A stretch of 64,000 nt of DNA from Neostapfia colusana (lineage: Eukaryota > Streptophyta > Magnoliopsida > Poales > Poaceae), in assembly GCA_030760725.1 (NCBI GenBank), contig JASWHV010000013.1, positions 38,350,699 to 38,414,698 on the forward strand, given 5' to 3'. A program made the translations under genes and the position numbers. Shown piece after piece: positions 1 to 12,294 of this stretch; position 1 is the first letter of the stretch; each line of letters opens with the position of its first letter. A model generated the notes under the pieces. That model was given only the letters and a program-made list of their open reading frames with translations. It did no database searches and had not been told where the DNA came from.

Positions 1-2
1 GG

Positions 3-1334
3 ACGCTGTGGTTCAATGACCGCATAGTCGTACCCCGGGATATGGAGTTGAGGAAAAAGATCCTCGATGAAGCTCACTTGTCTAAATACTCCATTCATCC
101 GGGCAGCAACAAAATGTACCAAGATTTGAAAAAGAAATTTTGGTGGACGCGGATGAAGCGGGAGGTAGCTAAGTACGTATCCGAGTGCGATACGTGTAGA
201 CGAGTGAAAGCTGACCATATGAAGAAATCAGGGCTGCTGCAACCCCTGAAGATCCCGGCATGGAAATGGGAAGATGTGAGCATGGATTTCATTGTGGGAT
301 TACCCCTAACAGCCAACAAGCATGATTCCATATGGGTAATCGTTGATCGGTTAACCAAGACGGCTCACTTCATTCCGGTGAATACACGTTACAAGGCCGG
401 CAAATATGCGGAGCTATACATAGCGAAGATTCTATGCCTATACGGGGTACCCAAGACCATTGTCTCAGATCGAGGTGCATTATTTGTATCTCGCTTTTGG
501 GAGCAGCTACACGCTGCATTGGGTACTAAGTTGATCAGGAGCTCCGCCTATCACCCTCAGACCGATGGTCAGACAGAAAGGGTGAATCAAGTCCTGGAAG
601 ACATGTTGAGAGCATGTGCCATCCACCATGGTAGGAACTGGGATGATCACCTACCATTGGCGGAATTCTCGTACAACAACGGTTATCAGGCAAGTATCAA
701 GATGGCACCTTACGAAGCTCTCTACGGTCGTAAATGCCGCACCCCATTAAATTGGTGCGAGTCCGGTGAAAGGGTCACATTCGGAGTCGATGTGGTGAAC
801 GACGCCGAAGAGCGCGTTCGGACAATTCGAGCCAATTTGAAGGCCGCTCAATCCCGACAGAAGAGCTACGCTGATAAGAGGCGTAGGCCGTTGCACTTTG
901 ACGTTGGGGAACACGTGTACCTCCGCGTGTCTCCAATGAAGGGCGTGCACCGATTCGGTGTGAAGGGGAAGCTCGCTCCCCGTTTCATTGGACCCTACGC
1001 TATCACCGAGAAGTGTGGACCAGCAGCGTATCGATTGGAGCTACCGGCATCTCTGGCTGGTGTCCATGATATTTTCCATGTTTCGCAACTGCGGAAATGC
1101 TTGAAGCATACAACTGCTGTTCCTACCGAAGACATCGGCGAGCTGAAGCCGGATCTAACATATAATGAATATCCGGTGGGAATTCTTGATGAGAAAGCCA
1201 GAACCACACGCAGCAAAACGTTGTGGTTCTACAAAATACTCTGGAGCAACCACACCGCCGAAGAAGCGACGTGGGAGAGCGAGGAGTTCCTTCGCTCAAA
1301 TTACCCGGAGTTCATGACTTCTCAACACGGGTAA
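3..1334 (+). CDS. Element A: Ty3/gypsy chromovirus integrase with C-terminal chromodomain (left part off-window)
   Basis: This is the 3' end of a retrotransposon polyprotein. The frame is open from base 3, so the ATG at 42 is not the real start. Integrase inserts the element cDNA into host chromatin. Counting from that Met: an HHCC zinc-binding region (H12, H19, C49, C52), then a catalytic core with D82, D143 and E179, the last two separated by 35 residues (DD35E). The C-terminal domain carries the FHVSQL motif, and a chromodomain-like tail includes ILWSNHTAEEATWE. The reading frame has no stop or frameshift. A polypurine tract and LTR follow at once, so this is the 3' end of the element. The Tekay/Del-like chromovirus assignment is my inference from the chromodomain and the 4-kb LTR. 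Confidence 0.93.
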   Translation, partial: TLWFNDRIVVPRDMELRKKILDEAHLSKYSIHPGSNKMYQDLKKKFWWTRMKREVAKYVSECDTCRRVKADHMKKSGLLQPLKIPAWKWEDVSMDFIVGLPLTANKHDSIWVIVDRLTKTAHFIPVNTRYKAGKYAELYIAKILCLYGVPKTIVSDRGALFVSRFWEQLHAALGTKLIRSSAYHPQTDGQTERVNQVLEDMLRACAIHHGRNWDDHLPLAEFSYNNGYQASIKMAPYEALYGRKCRTPLNWCESGERVTFGVDVVNDAEERVRTIRANLKAAQSRQKSYADKRRRPLHFDVGEHVYLRVSPMKGVHRFGVKGKLAPRFIGPYAITEKCGPAAYRLELPASLAGVHDIFHVSQLRKCLKHTTAVPTEDIGELKPDLTYNEYPVGILDEKARTTRSKTLWFYKILWSNHTAEEATWESEEFLRSNYPEFMTSQHG

Positions 1335-1387
1335 GTCCCTATTACATTGCTATCTCTTCTTTTATAATCTCGGGACGAGATTCTTTT

Positions 1388-1400
1388 AAGGGGGGAGGGA
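1388..1400 (+). other. Element A polypurine tract
   Basis: A purine-only run (AAGGGGGGAGGGA) ends directly before the TG of the LTR. This is the usual primer site for plus-strand cDNA synthesis in LTR retrotransposons. Confidence 0.9.
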
Positions 1401-4400
1401 TGTAAAAGCCCAAGAAAAGGGACTTGCAAAAACTTTTATGCACCTCACAACACAACAGTTTTGTTGTGTGTAGATTGTGACATATTGTGAAGAGCAAGTG
1501 GCCTCTATCAAAGGAGTGATTAGAAGGGAAAGCCTTCACTTTCACAATGTATGGTTTCTACACTTAAACATGAGAGGTTGAGCTCACCCCTAGAATTTAA
1601 AAAGTCTTGGGAAGGTTCAGTCCAAAGCTCATGCAAATTCAACACTTTTTGAGGAACTTTTGAGTTATTTCAAAAAGAGGCCAATTTGAGTGTAAATTCA
1701 AATTGCAGCAACTTTCATCATCCAAATTCAAAAGTTAGCTCCATATCTACACTCAGCACATTTTTCTGAGTAAACCCACCAATTTCCAGCCCCATTGGAG
1801 CTCATCTTGTCAAGAGTTAAATTTGCTAGAATTCAAAACTGAATTTGAATTTCAGTTTGAATATGAAGTAAACTTGACCAAACAAAGTTTGAATTTGAGA
1901 ATCCAAATTCAAACAAAGACTTGGGAGCTAAGTCTCACATTAAATTGTGAGTAGCTGGTGGGATAATTAACAAAAACAGAAAAGAAATATTAGGGGAAAA
2001 GGAGAAAGGGGGAGGCCCACAGGTCAGTGGCACACTGGAGGGGCAGTCGGTTGCTGCAGCCGACCCCGACTTCGCGCGCGAGACAGTGAACGGCGGCGAG
2101 CCACCGAGGCAGCGATCGGCCACCTCACAGTGCCAAACCGCGGCTTAAAGGCCAGCGCACAGCCCACGCCGCCTTCCTCCTGCTTTCCAAACGAGAACCC
2201 CCCCCTACCGAGTTCCTTCCTCGTTTCCGCGCGAGCACAGTAACGCCGCCCTTTCTGATCGCCGGCGTCCGGCCAGCACAGGCGCGCTCGTGCCCGACGA
2301 GCCATACAAGAAAGGACCGCCTTAAGGTGCTGACTCTTCTAGTCCCTACCGTTCTTCATTTCATGGGCTGTCGAGGGAGTATTTCGCCGGGAAAGCTTCG
2401 GGTGTCTTGAGACCGAGCTCCCACAAAATCCCAAAATTCGTGGGGGTTAGCTCATCACTGGGCAAACCGAGTCATGCACACGCTCTATACACGGCCACGA
2501 CCACCTAGGATCAAAAACCAGTAAAAACCGTGGGCTAGGTTGACGGTTCTTTGAAGTTTTCTGAAGCACAGCCGATATCCGGCCTAGGTCGCCGGTGAGG
2601 TCATAGTTACCGCCGTTTTCACGAGGATCGGTGTCCATGTCCGTGACCAGCAGGTGTCAGCGGAGCTCCCCGAGCAAACCGCATCGAAAAAGGTGCGTGG
2701 GATGCCGAGTTAGACGTCGCCGGTGAGCTCCCGGCCGCTGTTGCCGTTGGGAGCACTGTTCCGGTGGTTGTCAAGTTCTGGGGAGTGCACCACCGTGTTC
2801 CTCAGGCCGAGATAGGCACTGGCGGCGAGATTCAGCAAGCTCCGAGGACCGGAACCCGTCTCCGGCGAGAGCTCCGGCGAGCTTGGCGGCGGGGTCGCGC
2901 GGGTGGCCGGAGGAGGACGAAGGGGTAGGCCCCACGCGTCAGCGGCTGGAAATAAAGGGGTGGGATTCTCTGTGGTCCGGGATCCAGTGCGGCCGCGCGG
3001 GAAGGAGTCTGTGGCCCCGTGTGGCTCGGATCCAGCGGTCGACACGTGTACGTGGACCCACCCGCAGGATTTAAACATTTCTGGAATTTCCAGTTTTAGT
3101 GCAAACTTTAGAACCCCATAACTTTTGCTAGGAAGCTCCAAATTTAGTGATTCAAATTGGGTTGGATTCATCTTGCCTAGCTCTGTCCAGAGATACAACC
3201 CAATTTGTATGAAACCCATTAATTAATTCTGGAAAATTCTTTAAAGCTTTTCAGCAAAAGAATTTTAGAGGGAGTTTGGTTCATCCAAAAATTCCCAAAT
3301 TTTGGCAGAATGTTCTTTAGGACATTAGTAAACCCCTGTAAAAGTTTCAGACCATTTGGAGTTGATTTGGTCAGAGCAATTCAAATTTGAAGGTGCTGTG
3401 TTCATTTGAATGCAGAAACATTTTCAGAGAATTTCCAAAACTTGGAAATTCAATTCTGGGCAAACCCTGACTCCAAAAATGCTAGGAAAATTCATGCAAA
3501 CTCTATGAGCTATAATATAAATTGTAGTTCATTAAGTTGAGCATGAACAGGGGTATTACCTCAGAATTAATTCTTCCTTGCTGATTTGCCAAGAGAATTA
3601 TTCTGAGCAAACCATTACATGAAAAGTGCTAAGGTTTGGTCCAGAGAGTTTGCTTGTGACAAGGAACTCACACAAAAATTCTCAGCTCCATTGGAGCTCT
3701 AGATCACCCCTGTCCTGTTTACCCACTTAAGGGATTAAAATGAAAAAGGGGAAAACCACTTAGCATTTGACCATGTGATTAAGTCCAAGCCAAACCACCA
3801 ACACCAGTTCATATTTAAATTCTTAAACAAAGTTCCAGGTATTAGAGGCTGGTTATTAGAACTAATAGTAGAAGTCTTACTCTAGACTCACTTTTGCATA
3901 TAAATTAACATGTAGTATTTCATTAACGTGTAGCCGTTGAAGAAGAGACTCCGGAAGTGCTGGACTTCCTCCTTCCGGACGAAGAACTAACTCCTGACCA
4001 GCAGCAACAAGGCAAGCCCCGGTTTGCATTAACCCTTTTATAAATCTTACTTTGTTTACATGTGTCATATGAAGTATGTATGTGCATTAGGTATAGGATG
4101 AATGAAACCCCACTTGCATAACCAAAGTTTCCTAAAAGAGTGAGGGTAGTGTCAAGGACCTCGAGTAGACAGGCTATGCTTAATGAGTCATAGGACTTCG
4201 GTACAAGTCGAGTAGTTGGAATCTACTCGCGAGATAGGCATTGGGACACACGGGTTCGGTTGAGTGATGTGAGATCACTTTAGTAATGAAAATGAGACTA
4301 GGCAGGGGCTAGGGCGCAGCAAGAGAGAGTCTTGTGTGCGCAGCCCTGCCCGTGTCGATTGAGGACCGATCCGTGTGCGGCCCTGCTGAACAAGTATTGA

Positions 4401-5393
4401 ACGTACCGAAGGCATATCGGATATATGGGCCCCGATAAACCGATGTAGCCTAAACCTCCGGGCGTCGAGGCATAGCACACCGATTTATAGGTGTAGGTTG
4501 AGGGCAGCAAGGTGGAAATCTGCCAACGGGCATAGAGAGATGCTCCGTGTGGGGAACCTCCTGCTCGTTTCGGTGCGACCGGTTCGACGTTTGGGCTGTT
4601 GGGTGAAAGGTTGTCCCGTACGACATCGAGTGAGCGTGCTGTGCAGCTCCACGGGTGGGCGTACGTGACGTGCTCTTTGGGTTTTCCCTGCAGGTGTATA
4701 TCGAGTCGATTCGCCGTCCCTCGCGGTGACGAGTACTGCTTGTTCACTGCGTCGTAACGTAGACTAATGGATGAAATATGTCGATTCAATGATGCTGATT
4801 GATATAATTGTATTGCTACATGTGTGCCACCAAATACTGCTTACTAAATTTCAGATTTCATGAACTGTTAACTTGTTGCTAAAAGATGAACTAAGGATGA
4901 ACTTGTAGGCGTGTCGTTTTGCTGAAAAGTTACTATCCTATGTCCCTTGTACCCCTCATGTAGAGTTTCATGCTTAGGTGAGTCGGTTAAGCCTTGCTGA
5001 GCCTTCGTGCTCACGGTTGCTGCTTAAGTGTTTTTCAGGTGAGGAGCCACCCACGGACTCGGAGTACGAGTCCACCGGCGAGGGTTACCCTCCGTCGGGG
5101 ACCACGGCTGAGTGGGAGCCGTACACGCCGCGCTGAGCTGAGACGTGCAGCTAGTGTGGGTTGCCCTAGGGCTGGGCAACCGACTTTTGCTAAATAGGCG
5201 GGCGTGAGTTGTATAGTGTAGTCTTCCGCTGTGTAATAGAACAATAATTGTAACTGAAGTTTGTACTTGTTTGTACAGTTTCAGCTGTTTTTCCCATGTA
5301 ATATATTGTGTTCTTATGACGTGTGCTGTCGGGTGTCGCATCGCGCGGCACCACCCTCTGCGATCCTGGATGAGCGGATTCCGGTCCGCCACA
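1401..5393 (+). mobile_element. Element A 3' LTR (about 4.0 kb)
   Basis: It starts TGTAAAAGCCC just after the polypurine tract and ends GGTCCGCCACA where another element's integrase codons begin. The same LTR is seen reversed at 52644-54900 plus 61914-63455, which confirms both ends. I see no gene in it; short frames on either strand are chance frames in a GC-rich promoter-like part (about 2000-3060) and in AT-rich DNA (3060-3900). It holds two copies of a CTGAC..GTGGG.CC motif, reversed, at 2014-2027 and 2928-2942. The 5' half of element A is left of the window. Confidence 0.88.
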
Positions 5394-6517
5394 AACCACT
5401 CAAAGTGCCTGAATGGAAATGGGAAGAAATAGGTATGGACTTCATAGTGGGACTACCCAGAACACAATCTGGATATGATTCGATATGGGTCATCATCGAC
5501 GGGATAACCAAGGTAGCTCATTTCATCCCCGTGAAAGAAAGCTACAGCAGATCCAAATTGGCAGAATTGTACATGTCAAGAATAGTGTGTTTCTATGGAG
5601 TGCCAAAGAAGATTGTGTCAGATCAAGGGACACATTTCACCTCAAGGTTCTGGCAGAAGTTACATGAAACCATGGGAACTCATCTAAATTTTAGTTCTGC
5701 CTATCACCCCCAGACTGACGGGCAGACAGAAAAAACCAATCAGATCCTTGAGGATATGTTAAGAGCGTGTGCGCTCAAGAACAATAGGAGTTGGGATAAG
5801 AACTTACCATATGCGGAGTTCTCCTATAACAACAGCTATGAGGATAGTATGAAGATGTCACCATTTGAGGCTTTGTATGGGAGGAAGTGCAGAACTCCAC
5901 TATTTTGGAACCAAACAGGGGAAAGTAAAGTGTTTGGGCCCGAAGTACTACAAGAAGCCGAGGCGAAAGTGACGGAAATCCGCAACAACTTGAGGATAGC
6001 ACAAACACGACAAAAGAGCTATGCCGATGTACGGAGAAGAGATTCATTTTCAACGTAGGGGACTATGTTTATCTCAAGGTGTCCCCTATCCGAGGACTTC
6101 GTTGGTTCAAGGTGAAAGGGAAGTTATCACCTCGATACATCGGACTCTTTCAGATCCTAGAGAGGAAAGGCGAAGTGGCATATCAACTTGAGTTACCGGC
6201 TCGCCTATCGGATGTGCACGATGTATTCCATGTGTCACAGCCCAAGAAATGTCTAAGGATGCCTAAAGAGATGTTACCCATGAATGAGGTTGACGTACGA
6301 GAGGATCTGTCTTATGCCGAGCAACCGGTCAAGATTTTGGAGATAATGGAACACCTCACAAAAAATAAAAGAATCCGGATGTGCAAGGTGCAGTGGAAGC
6401 ATCACTCGGAAGAGGAAGCCACATGGGAGCGAGAAGACGAGCTTAAGCACAGTTTCCGAAATTGTTTTCCTAGAACCACCAATCTCGAGGACGAAATTTC
6501 TATTAAGGGGGTTAGAG
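5394..6517 (+). pseudogene. Element C: Ty3/gypsy integrase core and chromodomain, split by element A and frameshifted
   Basis: The reading frame picks up at 5396, immediately after element A's LTR, in the middle of an integrase (PLKVPEWKWEEIGMDFIVG). The HHCC domain must lie left of A, off-window. The core residues are visible: Asp in GMDFI, Asp in IVSDQGTHF, and Glu in DGQTEKTNQ. A one-base indel near 6030-6036 puts the downstream half (VSPIRG, FHVSQPKKC, chromodomain VQWKHHSEEEATWE) in another frame. The frame then runs without a stop across the polypurine tract into the LTR as far as 7035, so the normal stop is lost or altered. It is closely related to the integrase fragments at 33364 and 63457. 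Confidence 0.9.
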
Positions 6518-6518
6518 C
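6504..6518 (+). other. Element C polypurine tract
   Basis: The run TAAGGGGGTTAGAGC lies directly before the LTR start. The TT interruption makes it weaker than the tract of element A. Confidence 0.75.
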
Positions 6519-9500
6519 TGTAACACCCCAAAATCTGTTAAGAGGGGAATTGAAAAATTTTTGGACGTATTGCATGTGGTGCGGAAATTCAAATTCAAAT
6601 TGGAATTCAAATTCAAATCAAAACAGAAAAGAAAAGGAAAAAAAAAGAAAACCCAACCGGCCAGTGGGCCGAAACCCGCCAGCCGCCCCACTATTCTTCC
6701 CTCCGTCGCGCCAGCCCACGACAGCGCGCCCTCTCTCCCTCTCACTGACACGTGGGGCCTGCTTGTCATCTCCTACCTCCGGTGCGCCCCAACGGCCGGA
6801 CTCTTCCTCGCGCCCGATCGCAACCAACTCCGGAAACCCGCGCCCCCAGCCCGACTCCCGGTCCCGGACGACTCCAACTCGATCCCAACAGACCGCCGCC
6901 CCCCCTCGCCTATATAAACGTCGACATCGCCATGTTTTCCCCCCCGATCGGCTGTTTTTCCTCCCGCTGGGAACCGAAGCTTCTACCGTTATTTTCCTTC
7001 GATCCTCGCTCGGATTTCCTGATCTAACGCGCTGATCATGTTCCACCGCCTCCGAGGAATCTCGCAGGTGAAGGAAATCCGGTGTTTTGCGCTCTAGACA
7101 CAGCTCCAGCGAGCACCGCCGCTATTTCATCTCGGACCTCGCCGCCGACCGCCTTCCAGGGCCTCCGAGCTCAAGAAAAACCCCGAGGTGAGATCCCCGA
7201 CCTCCCCTCTACCGTTCTATGCCATGAAATCCAAGTTTTAGGAAGTATAGACGAAAACCCGAAGATCTCCGGCGAGATCGCCGCCTCCCGCCGCCGCGCG
7301 CTGCCGGGCAGCGCGGGCTGGCTCCGGCCAGGGCGACGTGACCCCATGAGAGCCGTCTATTTTAAATCGCACGGTAGAATTAAAACCCATGCGTACCGGT
7401 TCGGCAATCTAATCTGAGCCGTCTATTTTAAATCGGACGATCCACATCAGCCCCGCGTTATAAAGGCCGGGATTCTTACGTCATACCCCCTGGGGATCTC
7501 GGAAAACACGAGCTAGCCCCTGAAACTTCTGATCTAGCCCCCGGAACTTCAGAAATTCGTGTAAATTCATTTAAAAATCGGTTTTAGCACCTGGACTTAA
7601 TAAAAATTAGGAAAACTCCTCTGTTATGTGTAGTTAGACCCCTGGAAATTTAAGAAATAATAAATTAGACCCTGCAGTAGTGTGGATTTACCTTTTTGAC
7701 CCTATATGAGATTAAAATCAGAAAATTGAATATGTGACTAGGACTTAAATTTAAAAAGGTAAGGCAAACACATTGCAAATTCAAATTTAAACTCTTCTAG
7801 TGCTTGGAAAACTTTAGAATGAGTTAGAAATAGATTTTAGGCTGAAATGAATCTATCTAATTGCTGTTCATATTTATTAGTTATAGAAACACATTTTTAG
7901 GCTAGGAAATAATTCTGAAAACTGATAAAATAAATTTAAATTAGTTCACATCAGAGGAGAAGTTCAACAATATATTATTTAATATTTTAGATCAGAAACT
8001 ATTCTGTTTAGAATATATGTCCTACCATTTAACATTAAAACTCACTTTTAGGCATAGAAAATAAATCTGAAAAATATAGGAAAATAATTATGCATAATTA
8101 GAAAATGGTAAATGAAGTCTCCAAATCCAAAAACTTCAGTTTAAGATTTGGTAGAAGATCTGAAAACCTATTTGGAGTAGGAAATTACCTTTCATGCAAA
8201 CTTGGTAGCTAAGAAGTGTATTAATTGAATATAAAGAATTTGTTCAAATTGGAAATCCATATATAATGTACAAACATGTATAGAGTAACCACAAAAGTTA
8301 GAAATGTGAATGCCTTTCATAGGTGTGAATGTGTGGTTTGTATGAAGTGAAAGTGTGAACTATGTCTTATGGATTGTTGTTTTCTTTTGCTATGTGTATT
8401 GGCACGAGTAGAACCTGCCCCAGAGCAAGTTCTCCCCTTCCAAGACCAAGACATTCCATTCCTAGAGCAGCAGGAAGAAGGCAAGTGTCCTTGACCATTT
8501 TGATCCTATGCTAGGATGTGTAGATAGAATTATTTGCATTGTCAATTGAAATATGAAACCCATGCTAGGAGGTTTCCCTAGAATTGCATTACCTTGTTTC
8601 CTTGTAGCTTGGGTTGGGATTTATTTTATCATGTCATTTATTTATATGCTTATGCTTAGCCATGCTTAGAATTGGGATAATTGGGATATGGGATCATCAA
8701 TTTTATTTATCTTACTCTTGAATGAGATATTATGAGTTATGTAGAGGTAGGGATCGAGGCAAGTTGGATGATTTGGTTGGTGCTGGGAGCACGAGACTCG
8801 GGTTTGTGTTTAGTACTTGCCTGGATCCTAAGGACCGGTTCATGGAGCATGTAACCTGGCTCTACCGTGCCAACCACATGCTGAGATGGGGCAGCCTGGC
8901 CAATTAATTAGGTGTATCCCGGCGTAGTATGGGTGTGTTGGATGGTGCGGGGAATAGGTGTCAGCTGGACTACCATATGAACCGCAAGGCTCAAGAGGGG
9001 GCCACTGCAGCGAAGTTGGAGCCTCTTGTATGCTGTTAGGGGGTGAAACCTCAGTGGGCCCACGCTCGTCAGGAATCCCTTTGTAAAGGCCTCGTAGTGA
9101 TCTCCTGGCTACACACCTGGGAAGTGTGAATGTGGTTCGCGGCCACTGGCATAATGGAGGTTCTTTTAGTCCACCCGGCAACGGGGGATGAAATCACTAC
9201 ATGTGGGTACAGTGGTGCAAACTCTGCAGAGTCAAAAATGTCATGACAGCCGTTCTCACGGTCAAGAGCGGCTTGGACTTATTCATGATTAGAGATTTAT
9301 GAATTGGGAAGTTGTGGATGTTAAGCGGGAAGCTTAACATTGGAGATGAGATTATGTTTACTTGATGATGATGATGATGGGTTGAGGGATTGGGATCCAT
9401 TTCACCTGTGTAGTAATGTAGGTGCTTAATAAGCTAAGGTGATAGGTAATAATTGCGTAGTGCTTTAACCATGAGTCTAACCTCTCCTTGCTCTAGCCAT

Positions 9501-9886
9501 ACATGACATAACTTTCCCACACTTGCTGAGTACCAACGGTACTCAAACTTGCATATTTGTTGGTTTAAATTGCTGCTCAGGTCAAGGGGATGATGTGGTG
9601 TTCAATGACCAAGACTTCGGACCCGAATAAGGATTCTAGGTTCACGGAGTCCCCCGGGCAACGCCTGTGACGGAGCCCACAAGATTTATATTCCGCTGCT
9701 GTTTTATTTATATGTCATGAACTTATTATCGTCCATCGAGACGTATGCTATGTAAGACTTATCTATATTCGACACCTGGCTTGTAATAAATGATGCTTCA
9801 CTATTTGTCATCACATGTATGAGAAAATGATCCTGGCATACATGTGATATTCACTCGGTTGTTCTTCAGAGAAACCGGGTGTGACA
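6519..9886 (+). mobile_element. Element C 3' LTR (about 3.4 kb)
   Basis: The ends are TGTAACACCC and GGGTGTGACA, a near-perfect short inverted repeat of the kind that closes LTRs. Left of it are the polypurine tract and integrase. Right of it is unrelated reverse-strand A-family LTR. A GC-rich promoter region is followed by a TATA box at 6911. The segment 7450-8700 is AT-rich with nothing recognisable. The part from about 9030 to 9620 resembles the E-family LTR at 36850-37570 (same order of short conserved blocks), so C and E are sister families. Confidence 0.85.
6911..6918 (+). promoter_or_regulatory. TATA box of element C LTR
   Basis: TATATAAA lies about 390 bases into the LTR, after a GC-rich stretch and a CTGACACGTGGGGCC motif at 6745-6759. 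Transcription from the LTR would start about 30 bases downstream. Confidence 0.6.
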
Positions 9887-11162
9887 GAGAGCTCCGCTGA
9901 GACATGCTGATCACGGATATGAGCACTGATCCTCATGAAAACGGCCGCAACTAGGACCTCACCGTCGACCTAGGGAGAAAACGGCGGTGATCGGAAAATT
10001 TCGAAGAACAGCAACCCTAGTCTATGGTTTTCGCCGGTTTTTGATCCTAGGTGGCCGTGGACAGGTGCAGAACGTATGTGTAGCTCAGAATCCTCTGTGG
10101 TGAACTAACCATTACAAATTTCAAAGTTTTGAACTACGCGGTTCTTTGAACACTGAATGGATAACAGGACGAATTCTATCCCGGCGAGGCATGAGAGAAG
10201 GAGCGGTCGGCACGAGCGTGTTAAGCACCTTGGAGTGGACCTTTTTCGTGTAGCTCATCGGGCACGAAATGGCTTCTAGCTCTCAGACGCCGGGGAGCAG
10301 AGGGGGTCGGCGCTGGTGCGAGTTTGGGCTTCGGTGCGCGAGGGATACGGTGGAGAAGGAAGTGAAGATTCACGTGGCCCAGCGTGCTGATCACGTGCTG
10401 CACTCGGCGTTTCCCTCGAGCAGGAGGTGGCACTCCACCGGGGCGGTCGGACGCTGGCGCTGAAGAGCTGGCACGCACACTCTCTTCGGTCGAGCGAAAG
10501 ATCAAGCCGAGAAGACTTCAGTGTGAAGGCTACTGACAAGTGGGTCCCTCCCCTCTAATTCTTTTCTGTTTTTCATTTCTGTTTTCACTGAAAAGATCCC
10601 AGCTACTCACAATTGAATGAAAGACTTAGCCATAAAGTTATGGTTTGAATTTGATTTCCTCAACTGAAATTGGTTTGGGCTAAATTTGCTGCCCATTTGA
10701 ATTTGAAATTCAAATTCAGTTTGAATTAATGCAAATTTAGCTCCTGACAAGATGAACTCCAATGAGGATGAAAATTGGTAGACTAACTCAGAAAATGTGC
10801 TGAGTTTGAATATGAAGTCAACTTTTGAATTCAAGTGATGAAAATGGCTGCAATTTGAATTTGCATTCAAATTGGCCCCTTTTTCAAATGTCTCCAAAAG
10901 TGTCTAAAAAATTATTGGATTTGCATGAAATTTGGCCTGAGCCTTCCCAAGAATATTTAAGGTCTAGGGGTGAGCTCAACCTTTCGTGTTTATGTGTATG
11001 ACTCCTATTTTTTTTTTAAGTTAGGGCTTTCCCCTCTAATCACCCGCTTGATGGTGTTTACTTGTTCTTCTCAAATGTTCAAGAGCTATCCACCCAATGA
11101 ACTGTGGTGGGGTGACGTGATGAAATGAACACTTTTGCAAGTCCCTTTCTTGGACTTTTACA
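9887..11162 (-). mobile_element. A-family LTR fragment, reverse strand, interrupted by element C
   Basis: Read on the minus strand from 11162 it begins TGTAAAAGTCC and follows the order of the first 1.26 kb of the LTR at 1401, including an AT-rich block with many AATTTGAATTC-like words (10600-10900). It stops at 9887 where element C ends, so its other half should lie left of element C, off-window. No reversed polypurine tract lies at its right edge, so it is a 5' LTR or a solo LTR. It has no coding content. Confidence 0.8.
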
Positions 11163-11285
11163 TCCACTATGCGAAAATCTCGCCACCACTTTGGTTTCCA
11201 AAGTACAGGTTCAAAACACCACACTGGAGAGATGGGGGCCCCACCTACGGTCTCGATGCCTCCCCCGAGATTGGCCCGGGGCCAC
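11163..11285 (+). mobile_element. Element H: 3' internal remnant with polypurine tract
   Basis: This is a short non-coding stretch ending in a purine-rich block (GGCCCGGGGCCAC) before a TGTCGG LTR start. The layout, with a GC-rich leader ending in a G-run just before TGTCGG, is familiar from Tat-lineage Ty3/gypsy elements of grasses. This assignment is by pattern only. Confidence 0.5.
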
Positions 11286-11419
11286 TGTCGGTACCCTGCA
11301 GACCGGGTACTCCCGCGTAGTGAGAAAAAGACAGCTTGGGCCCGCCTCTCCATTGAGACGGGCCCCAGCAAAGCCACGTTCCCTTGGCCCCATGGTCAGC
11401 CCTAGAGCTGCCACGTGCG

Positions 11420-11840
11420 CTTGAGCTCCGGAGCTAACGTGTGCCCTGGACTCCAGTCCGAGCCTCCCCGCTGAGGTGAGGTCTGGGGCTTCCATGTGTC
11501 CCCTGGCTCCGAGCCACCTCCCTGCTGAGGACAGCACCAGAGCTGACATGTGCCCTGGGCTCCGGTTCGAGCCTTCCCGCTGAGGTGTGGTCCGGGGCCG
11601 TCACGTGTCCCCTGGCTTCGAGCCACCTCCCTGCTGAGGATAGCTCCGGTGCTGACACGTGCATTAGGCTCCGGTCTGAGTCTCCCTGCTGAGGTGAGGT
11701 CCGGAGCTGCCACGTGTCACCTGGCTCAGATCCACCTCCCCGCTGAGGACAGCTCCGGTGCTGACACATGACCTGTGCTCCGGTCCGAGCCTCCCCGCTG
11801 AGGTGAGCTCTGGAGCTGCCACGTATCCCCTGGCACCAAA
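11420..11840 (+). repeat. Tandem array of about 109-bp units with G-box-like sites (element H LTR)
   Basis: Anchors of the form GCTGACACGTG...GGCTCC recur near 11434, 11542, 11652 and 11760, a spacing of 108-110 bases and about four units. Each unit contains two related half-units with CTGCTGAGG and a CACGTG-like core. Four exact CACGTG cores are visible in or at the edge of the array; the others have decayed (CATGTG, ACACATG, CACGTAT). Confidence 0.8.
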
Positions 11841-12286
11841 CCCGTCGATAAGAGCTCCAGAGCCACCATGTGCCCCACGATCCATTGTGGGCCGTGGGTC
11901 GACGAAGTTAAGAAGGAAGTGCGCTGTCAGGCTTAACATTCAAGGCTCGTACCTTCCCCATAAGCATGGCGCACTGCACACGACCTCTTCCTCTGCTCGT
12001 TCGCCATTACGGTGACAAGACAGGACGACAAGGCGCGACAGCAGTACAGTGCCGCCCAACGGCACGAAGCCGCCCAAGCAGGGCGATAAGATGCGGCGAC
12101 AAGACTGCACCTTCATCATCACCTGACACGCGGTCAGGAGCACTCAACACGCTGGGCGGCGAGACTTAACTCCCCCGTCGACCACTTGACTTAGAGGACA
12201 AAGCCCTAGATCATGTATAGCGTACACATAGCATTGGGGCCACCTGTCGGGTCCCAAGCCTCATTGCAATCATCCCGGCCTTTAAC

Positions 12287-12294
12287 TATAAAAG
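12287..12294 (+). promoter_or_regulatory. TATA box of element H LTR
   Basis: TATAAAAG lies about 450 bases downstream of the G-box array and 260 bases before the LTR end. Confidence 0.6.

Noticed and set aside
2710..3219. A 169-codon reverse-strand frame in the element A LTR
   Set aside because: It lies in a GC-rich LTR promoter part, has no recognisable domain, and is not kept in the matching LTR of element F.
4298..4789. Reverse-strand 163-codon frame, also similar to plus-strand frames at 53289-53760
   Set aside because: The two copies are the same A-family LTR in opposite directions; the frames are not equally kept and have no domain.
6518..7035. Long extension of the element C polyprotein frame across the polypurine tract
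   Set aside because: Sister elements stop before the LTR; the extension is low-complexity Pro/Ser-rich LTR sequence and looks like loss of the stop, not a domain.
11211..11939. Several overlapping reverse-strand frames of 90-112 codons
   Set aside because: They are translations of the 109-base tandem repeat and share its period; they are not protein repeats under selection.
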